This document shows positions 57,397 to 64,000 of a stretch of 64,000 bases of DNA, piece after piece. The notes beneath the pieces are model-generated. The model saw nothing but the letters and a program-made list of their open reading frames with translations, did not search any database and was not told the DNA's origin. The DNA is from Pogona vitticeps. Taxonomy: Eukaryota; Chordata; Lepidosauria; Squamata; Agamidae. Each line of letters begins with the position of its first letter. The first letter of the stretch is position 1. The stretch lies in assembly GCF_051106095.1 (NCBI RefSeq), contig NC_135793.1, forward strand, positions 1,469,501-1,533,500. The letters run 5' to 3'. The position numbers and the translations under genes were made by a program.

Positions 57397-60300
57397 GTAA
57401 GCGGGAGCGGCCCGGTTGGCCCTGGGCTGGGTCTTCCCCTCAGAAGGGGCGGCGGCGGCGAAGGAGGAGGAGGAGACCGTGAGGGGAAAACCGGTCCGCC
57501 GGCCAAGGAAGGGGGCGTGAGAGGCCCGGCGCGGGTATTTCTGAGGGGTATCTGAGGAGACTTGGGGGGGAGGGGCCCATCGAGTCCCCCCCTCTCGCCC
57601 CTCGGCCTCGCCTCTCTTCTGCGCATGCTCGGTGGGAGGCCAGACCAAAAGGGGGGGTGCTGCTGCTGCCTCTGCTCCCCCCCTCCTCCGCCGTTGCGCC
57701 TCCAGGGCGCCCCCTGGTGTTAGGCGCCGGTTGCCTCCGGAGGGAGGGAGGGAGGGATGCGGGTCCGGTCCTTCCCTCCCCCGCCCGGAAAGGGACGCGT
57801 GTCTTTCTCTCCTCCCTCCTCAAAAGGGGTGGGCTGTTACATTTTTTTTCCCGTACACGCGATGGCCCTGCTCCCACGAGCCCCGAGGAGCGTGTCAGCT
57901 GTTTACACCGGGGCGTCACTTCCGTCGTGCCCTTCTCCTTCCCCAAAAAATAAAACACAGACTCAGTTCGTGTGTTTTGGGAGGGCAAGGCAGAAAGAAG
58001 GATGGGAGCCCATGAGTCGCCCTGGGAAATGCCCCCTTCTCTCTTTTTTTGGTTTTATGTCTGTTTATTTTAAAGGATGCTTTCCAAAAGGTAGCTGAGA
58101 AGCAGGGAGTCTGCATCCTAAGGCTAGGTTCTTTCTTGTACATTGCACAACCCTGGTGTGGTGTGTGTGCGCGTGTGTTTAAGATCGGGTCATCTTTGTC
58201 TATATTTTGCGGTGAGGGAAAAGTTGCCACAATGGACAGCGAGGTTTTCATCTAGACTTTCATTGAGACACCCCAGTTATTGGAACTGAGCCATCTATCC
58301 CTCTTGTTAAGAAATTCCTCTCAGGAGATCTGTTCTCCTTATCCTGCACTTAGCAATCCTTTTTTTTTCCCCACCAAGGGTAAATAAACTTTTGGGGGAT
58401 CTGATCATTAAACTTTCCTGTTAGTTTGGTGGATGTTGAAAATGGCGGAAAAGTTATCTTTCAAGGAATGTGTGCTGGTCAGGTTATGTTAATTTAAGGA
58501 TAAAATGTGAGCAGACTGTTCTCCATTGGCTTCCATATGTCAGTGAATCTGAACCCATTTGTGGTCAAAGGTGTAGTTGTGTGAAGCATTTTCCACCTGG
58601 GGGATTTTCCTGGGAAGGTTTAGGCCCCAGGCAGAGCAATATTGACCTTCAGCTTATTTCATGCAGATTCAGGAAAAATTAAGGAAACAATAAGTATGGT
58701 TGTTACATTGTAGAACAATGTAATTTTGTAGTTGTATGTTATTTTTATATATTTTTTTTTCCGCGTGTTCATTACAAAATAAACACTAACATAGGTTCGG
58801 GTGTTTGTTACTTTTAGTGATGGAATTGTATATTTAGCTGCCAGTTGAACCGAATGTTGGCTGCTCTACAGAGAAAGAAGGCCTCATAAGTTTCTTTGAT
58901 TCAGTGGGCCTACCTTAGCATGCTGAGCAATAAGATTTCAGCCATTGTATATTTCATTACATCTATTTTTAGTCATGAAGCAGAAAATTAGAGGAAACGT
59001 TGGTTAAATGTTTATTGAAAGTTGAATGTTGCCTTTTGCGAGATGGTTGTTTCTGCAATTAGTTGCCATTTTTAAAGGAAACAAATGTTATGTCAAAAGG
59101 TTTTAGACTCTTTTGCCACAACCACTAGAAATTTGACTCTGTTTCCTATTGGATTCACTGTCTGGTTAGTGGCCCTGTTGATTCTTGGGAGCAAGACTTT
59201 TTCTCTATTTTTAAATAGAGTAGCAGTTTGATAACAAGTGTGCTGTAAGGTTGCTAGTGCCACTTCTAAGAGGACTTGAGGAAAACTAACTGTGTCTCCG
59301 ATGCTTTGCATTTGCTTGGTCCTTTTGCACTTTCAGCTTGGCGTTGCCACATCACCTCTCTCAAGTGCTGTGGAACAGGTTGATCCCAGGAAAGAAGAAC
59401 TTCTTGACTGTGTTCTTCCATTCTTTTTTGTCCTTCATAATTAAAGCAATGTTATCTTCTTGAACCTTTCAGCCTTGTCAGCAGAACTCTGGGTAGTTAA
59501 CATAAATTGAATAAACAGAGGGGAAAGGAAGGTGCATCAGACAAATTCTTTGGACCCTACTAAGTTTGTGAAGTGCATCTATGGTTTTTCTTTAGAAGTT
59601 CTGCACTTTGTTTATGGGCTTTGTTCCTTTTGCTTCCAGAGTTGTCTCTTGTTAAGCAACAGTGGAAGCTGGTGATCGGACAGTAAGTGGTGTGAAAGAG
59701 GGTAAGAGTGGCTAATTGCCATCATCTGCTTGGTTGAATGTCACATGTGTTATTGTAAAATAGTAATATTTCTCATATGGTGTCATACAGTACTTTAGAA
59801 CCTTAAACATTTTCCTAAGAACTTTACTTTTGTTTAGCAGTTGTTGAAGTTGTTGACCAGGGGGCATATTACATACTGTACAGTGTTTTCCAAAAGAAAA
59901 TGTTGGAAAGATGCTGCAATATCACATCTGCATTTGCATAAATGGGTTGCTACTTAATTTTTCACGCCATCAGTTCTAAAGAAAATGAGAAGACTTTGTC
60001 TAATAGTTTGCATAGAAAAATGACTGTTTTGTGCCTCTTCTTTTATTTTGACACCACTTCGGTTGCATATGAGAAACGGATTCACGTATAACTTGTATTT
60101 TTCATTTCTGATATGATTATTCATATAAATGTTCTTGTTCGGTGTCATAAAACACTCTAAAACAAATTAATAAATGTTGTTTAAAAGTGAACAGACCTTA
60201 AATATGTTTGTCCTAAAATAGTCCTCAACATTATTTACCTTTAAAGCTCATAATTCTCTTACTATCACTGTACAAACCAACACATGAATATGTTGGATTC

Positions 60301-60869
60301 TCTACAAAGCAGACTTCCTTTTTAGTGTTACATGTTTTGCATTTTTTTTTCTGGACAAAACATTAGTGACTGAAGCGCTACAGGTGCACTTGTAAGGTTT
60401 ATATAACTTGCTGTAGCTAATTGTGGGAAATTGATGAGGTACCAGGGTGCATCTCAGTTTCATAGTTGGACATGTGTTATGCACATAATTGAAGCATGCT
60501 GCAACTTTACTTACTATGCTAAAGTCACAGAATAGACCAATTTGAATCAGTGGAACTTGAAGAGGGGTTCACTCACCCAGTGGCCGTACTGTAGTCTGAT
60601 TTGCTACGATAGGCAACAGAATTTTGACCATTGACACAGTTGTTAAATGCATGAATACTTTTATGTTTGGCCCTTTAGAACTCCCACTTCTTGTACAGAA
60701 ATATTACCATGGTAAATCCATGTTGAATAATGGCATAATATATAGACATAGATGGGTCTTGATAGGGGTTGTAAATACTTTGCCCATAAAGATAAGTGAG
60801 ATTTGCAGGGCATTCTCTTAATGAACATCGTGCTTACACATACTGTCTGTTTCCCTGTGCAGATCAAGG

Positions 60870-61600
60870 AATAAGGATGCAACCTGTACTAGATGGGGAT
60901 ACACTTCCCCTGAAAACACAGGTGTGCAGCTTGGGGATGCTCCTGGATTCATCTCTGAGCCTGGATGGCCAGGTTTTGGCAGTGGCCAGGAATGCGTTTG
61001 CACATTTAAATGCCAGCTACATCATTTCTGGAGAGATGTGATCTGGTGACAGTCATATACACTCTAATTACTTCCCAGGTGGATTACTGTAACTTGCTTT
61101 ATGTGGGACTGCCCATGGAAAGTGTCAGGAAACTTCAGCGGGTCCAAAATGCAGCAGCCAGATTGCTGACTTGGACTGGTTACAGGGACCACATAACCTT
61201 CCTACTATAGCAACTCCACTGGCTGCCAATCGCTTTCTGGGCACAATTCAGAGTGCTGGTCTTAATCTAAAAAGCCTTAAACGACTTGAACTCAAGCTAT
61301 CTCAAGGACTGTACCTCCCATTATGAGCCCACTTGGGTTTTAAGATCATCAGGGGAGGCCTTTCTCTTCAGCCCCCCACCCTTTAGAGACACATTTGGTG
61401 GAGGCACAAGAGAGGGCCTTCTCTGTGTTTGTTCCCAGACAGACTCAGAGAAGGCCCTCTCTTGTGGGCCTCCCGCGGGAAGCCAGGCTGGCTCCATCTT
61501 TGCTGTCCTTCTGCAAACAGACAAAGACCTTTCTCTTCAGCTTACTGGTCTTTGACCATAATAAAGTTATTACTACTGCTACCTTTCTCTTCAGGCAATC
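60870..61600 (+). mobile_element. L2/CR1-group LINE, 3' part of ORF2, in ATRX intron 1
   Basis: Several frames together show the conserved LINE tail: VQNAAARLLTWTGYRDHITF, then LHWLPI-type sequence and APSLLSF. The copy is 5'-truncated and carries several indels and a local inverted duplication (61405-61466). The sequence down to about 61,850 may be its 3'UTR. Confidence 0.8.
61405..61466. repeat. Perfect inverted repeat, 21-bp arms, inside a LINE
   Basis: 61405-61425 is the exact reverse complement of 61446-61466 with a 20-base spacer. The right arm replaces or is added to the expected LINE sequence, so this is a local inverted duplication. Confidence 0.93.
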
Positions 61601-64000
61601 TTTATTGACTGTCTGCATGAGTGACTGGCCACACAGCTGGTTACATGAGTAAATTCAGATGGATTGTTATGCTGTACTGTTCTGATGGTGTCTTTAGTAC
61701 AACATGTGTTTACCATCTCTGAGTGGGTTTTGCTTGTTCCTTTTTAATATCTGCATATTGTTTTAGTTTTAATACTGAATTTTAATTATATAAGCTGCCT
61801 CTTTATACACATTGTTTTCAGCTTTAAATATTGTTTTTCAAGTGTATATATACTCACACACACTAATCCCAGAGTTTCTTGGTATGGCCAAAGGAATTCC
61901 CTGTTCATCATTCTGGACCAACGTTCCCTCTAAAGTGCTCACACAGAGCTCCATCGGCACTGCACAGCAGCAGTAGCCAGGGTCAATACTGTACCTGCTT
62001 ACTTCCGGGTTTCAGATGAAACCCCGCCCCCCACGTGCCGATGGGCGAAGCTCCCACGCAGCAGGGATGACAATTCGAGGGAACGTTGGTCTGAATTGAT
62101 TATGGGATGTGTTCTTGGCTCATGATGCTAGACTTGCTTGAGAGTGACAAGCCAGTAATCTTGGCTTCAGCTGTTACACCAAACCTTTACCTGTGGAGGA
62201 CTTCCCTTCTTTAGCTACTCTAGACGGCAGAAGATGCCAAGTGAGAGTGATCAGACAGCATATGTTACCATACTAATCATAAACACACAAGAATTTACAG
62301 CCGTTCTGCCTTATCCTTACTTGCACACCAGGTCAGTGTGCATTGTAGTGCCTCATGGCTTGTGTGCAGTGTTAAGGCTTGCATAATGTAAAGTTTACAG
62401 ATTGACCAACACATGGATTTGGTTTGGAAATATGAGTAAAGTTGTTGCATATGATGCTAAGAAACTCAAAGAAGTAATAATTCACTATGGCTATAGGGGA
62501 GGGGGGTGAGGCTTTTTGTTTAAGAATTAAGAGTGTTTAAATCTCTTGTCACTTTTTAGGATATGGTTTTGCCCTGAGTGGCAGGTGTTTTGCACTTTAG
62601 GACTTTGTGGGGATGTTGACCCTTCTTCCAGCAATGCTCCCTGAGATGTCTTACTGTTACAGAGGCTTAGGGGAAGGTTTTTATCTGCCTCTGGCTAAAC
62701 AACTGTAATCCTAGGACCTAGAGAGAAGGCAGAACAAGGAGATTGGAAAGACAGGTTGGGGAGCAAAAGGTAACATGGTCATATCAGTTAATGGGGTTTG
62801 GGCCAGATGATGTTTAGTGAGATGACAGGGAAGCATTTGGGGAAAATGGTGGCTAGGAAGCTGTAGAGGTGCAGAAAGAAGAGGGGAAATCCATGCTTGG
62901 ATTAGAAATCTGTAGCCATGTCTTCAGCTTTAAAACTGTAACAAAATTCAGTCCCATAATTTAAAAAAAAACTCAGTACTTTAGAAGTTACATTCTTGTA
63001 ATACGTATGGTATGGATTTGTGCTCTGAAGTTAAGAAAGGGTGCAATCTTCCATTTTAAAGAATATTTTCAGTTTTTATTGGACTTTGGCAAACACAGCA
63101 CGACTGATCATGTAATGGTGCTTCAAACTTGACTTGATTATTTGTGGCTTTGTGTCCTTCAATTTACAAAGAACAAGTTGTGCAGAATTTTCAGCCTTCC
63201 AGCAACATTGTGAAGGCAAAGAGATAGTGACATATCCAAGGCTACCCTCTGAACTGGGAGGAAACTTTGCTGTGATCAAGGGCTGTAACAATTGCAACAT
63301 ACCAATTCTGGTTTGGTTTTGCTTATTAACTGCGGATTCTGTAATCTGTTTAGGAATATATTACACCATTGTATTTATTTGAGTCTGTGAATCTCATATA
63401 CGTTGGGTGCTAGAGCTTCCTAATCTATTCCTATTTATTGGCAACGTACTAATAGTTATCCATTCCAAAGCCATGCAGAAAACAATTCTGTAGCAAACTC
63501 TTTAAAAATAATGCAATAATATGCATAATGTTCGAAACAAATTCCAGACTTATTCTGCTTCACTCTGATGTGGCTTTTTAAAATGTTTTTTTTAAATTAA
63601 TAAATTATGTTGAGATGTTCCCTGGTACAGGGTGCATTTTATTATGGAGGAGGTTAGTATAATTTTGGGATTTTTAGGTGTGGGTATGAGCAAAATGTTG
63701 TAGAATCTGGGGGGGGGGAGGGATAATAGGGTCTGGAAAAAGGCTCTTACAAGATTACATCCCACCCAACATTTACAGCAGAAGTGGATAAAAGATCATG
63801 CTTACCTCAAAACTCCAGCAGCTCTGACAAGCATGGCTGCTGATCAAGGATTATTGATTTACAGCCTGCCATCATCTGGAGGCCTATGTTGCCTCCATCG
63901 CAGGTCTATGGCTTTGTTCAAATCATGGTTTGTATTAATCATAGTTTAGATTGTCAAACCACAGTTAGAGGCTGTATATTAGTACCACTTGTTGCTCTCA

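Larger units (their letters stand above)
56990..57860 (+). promoter_or_regulatory. ATRX: ATRX CpG-island promoter
   Basis: Dense CpG, with a perfect CRE palindrome TGACGTCA at 57040-57047 and further TGACG half-sites (57061, 57071, 57119). CCAAT boxes lie at 57093, 57159 and 57192, and there is a YY1 motif at 57266. No TATA box. Typical of a broadly expressed gene. Confidence 0.8.
57397..64000 (+). other. ATRX: ATRX intron 1 (partial)
   Basis: Starts at the GTAAGC donor and runs off the window. The CpG island continues to about 57.86 kb. The only recognised element is the LINE at 60,870-61,600. Confidence 0.7.

Noticed and set aside
57045-57988. Several long Pro/Arg/Gly-rich frames around the ATRX promoter
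   Set aside because: GC-rich CpG islands lack stop codons by composition. Only the MTAEPA exon with its donor matches a known gene.
61286-61652. Possible host gene from the open frames in ATRX intron 1
   Set aside because: The protein text is the C-terminal part of an L2/CR1-type LINE ORF2.
57397-64000. ATRX exon 2
   Set aside because: No sequence like SESKLNTLVQKLHDF with proper splice sites was found; it must lie beyond the window.

Overview
This is nuclear DNA of an amniote vertebrate, most likely a squamate reptile (a lizard). The window holds multi-exon genes with GT-AG introns and CpG-island promoters. It also has a Bov-B/RTE LINE end, lizard-type tRNA-derived SINEs, L2/CR1-type LINE tails, and a Gmr1-like Ty3/Gypsy element whose capsid resembles the SCAN domain. 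The gene order ATRX-MAGT1-COX7B-ATP7A is the block known from human Xq21.1, here in reverse orientation. All species-level statements are inference from sequence read by eye.

Layout. 1-6.57 kb: no firm gene; probably sequence beyond, or the distal 3'UTR of, ATP7A. 6579-12215: a whole-looking Ty3/Gypsy LTR element with 541-bp LTRs that look identical and a 5-bp target duplication, inserted antisense in the ATP7A 3'UTR about 155 bp after the stop codon. 12376-29835: 22 coding exons of ATP7A on the minus strand (1508 codons, in frame throughout, all catalytic motifs kept). A roughly 10-kb intron 1 then leads to a CpG island at about 39.85-40.54 kb. 42.1-44.94 kb: COX7B, minus strand, three exons. 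45382-45499: an intron-containing tRNA-Leu(CAA) gene lying in the divergent COX7B/MAGT1 promoter interval. 46648-55480: MAGT1, plus strand, ten coding exons with a long 3'UTR that took in a Bov-B insertion. 57.0-57.4 kb: ATRX promoter and first coding exon; the rest of the window is ATRX intron 1.

Functional links. ATP7A pumps copper into the secretory pathway or out of the cell. COX7B is a small subunit of the copper enzyme cytochrome c oxidase. MAGT1 is the oxidoreductase subunit of the STT3B oligosaccharyltransferase and is also linked to Mg2+ uptake. ATRX is a chromatin remodeller. They are broadly expressed genes with CpG promoters, kept as a syntenic block rather than as a pathway.

The most notable non-gene features are the young SCAN-capsid-bearing LTR element in the ATP7A 3'UTR, two perfect short inverted duplications (24-bp and 21-bp arms), a hAT-type MITE nested in a LINE tail, a pogo-like MITE, and a composite microsatellite starting nine bases into an ATP7A intron only 201 bp long.
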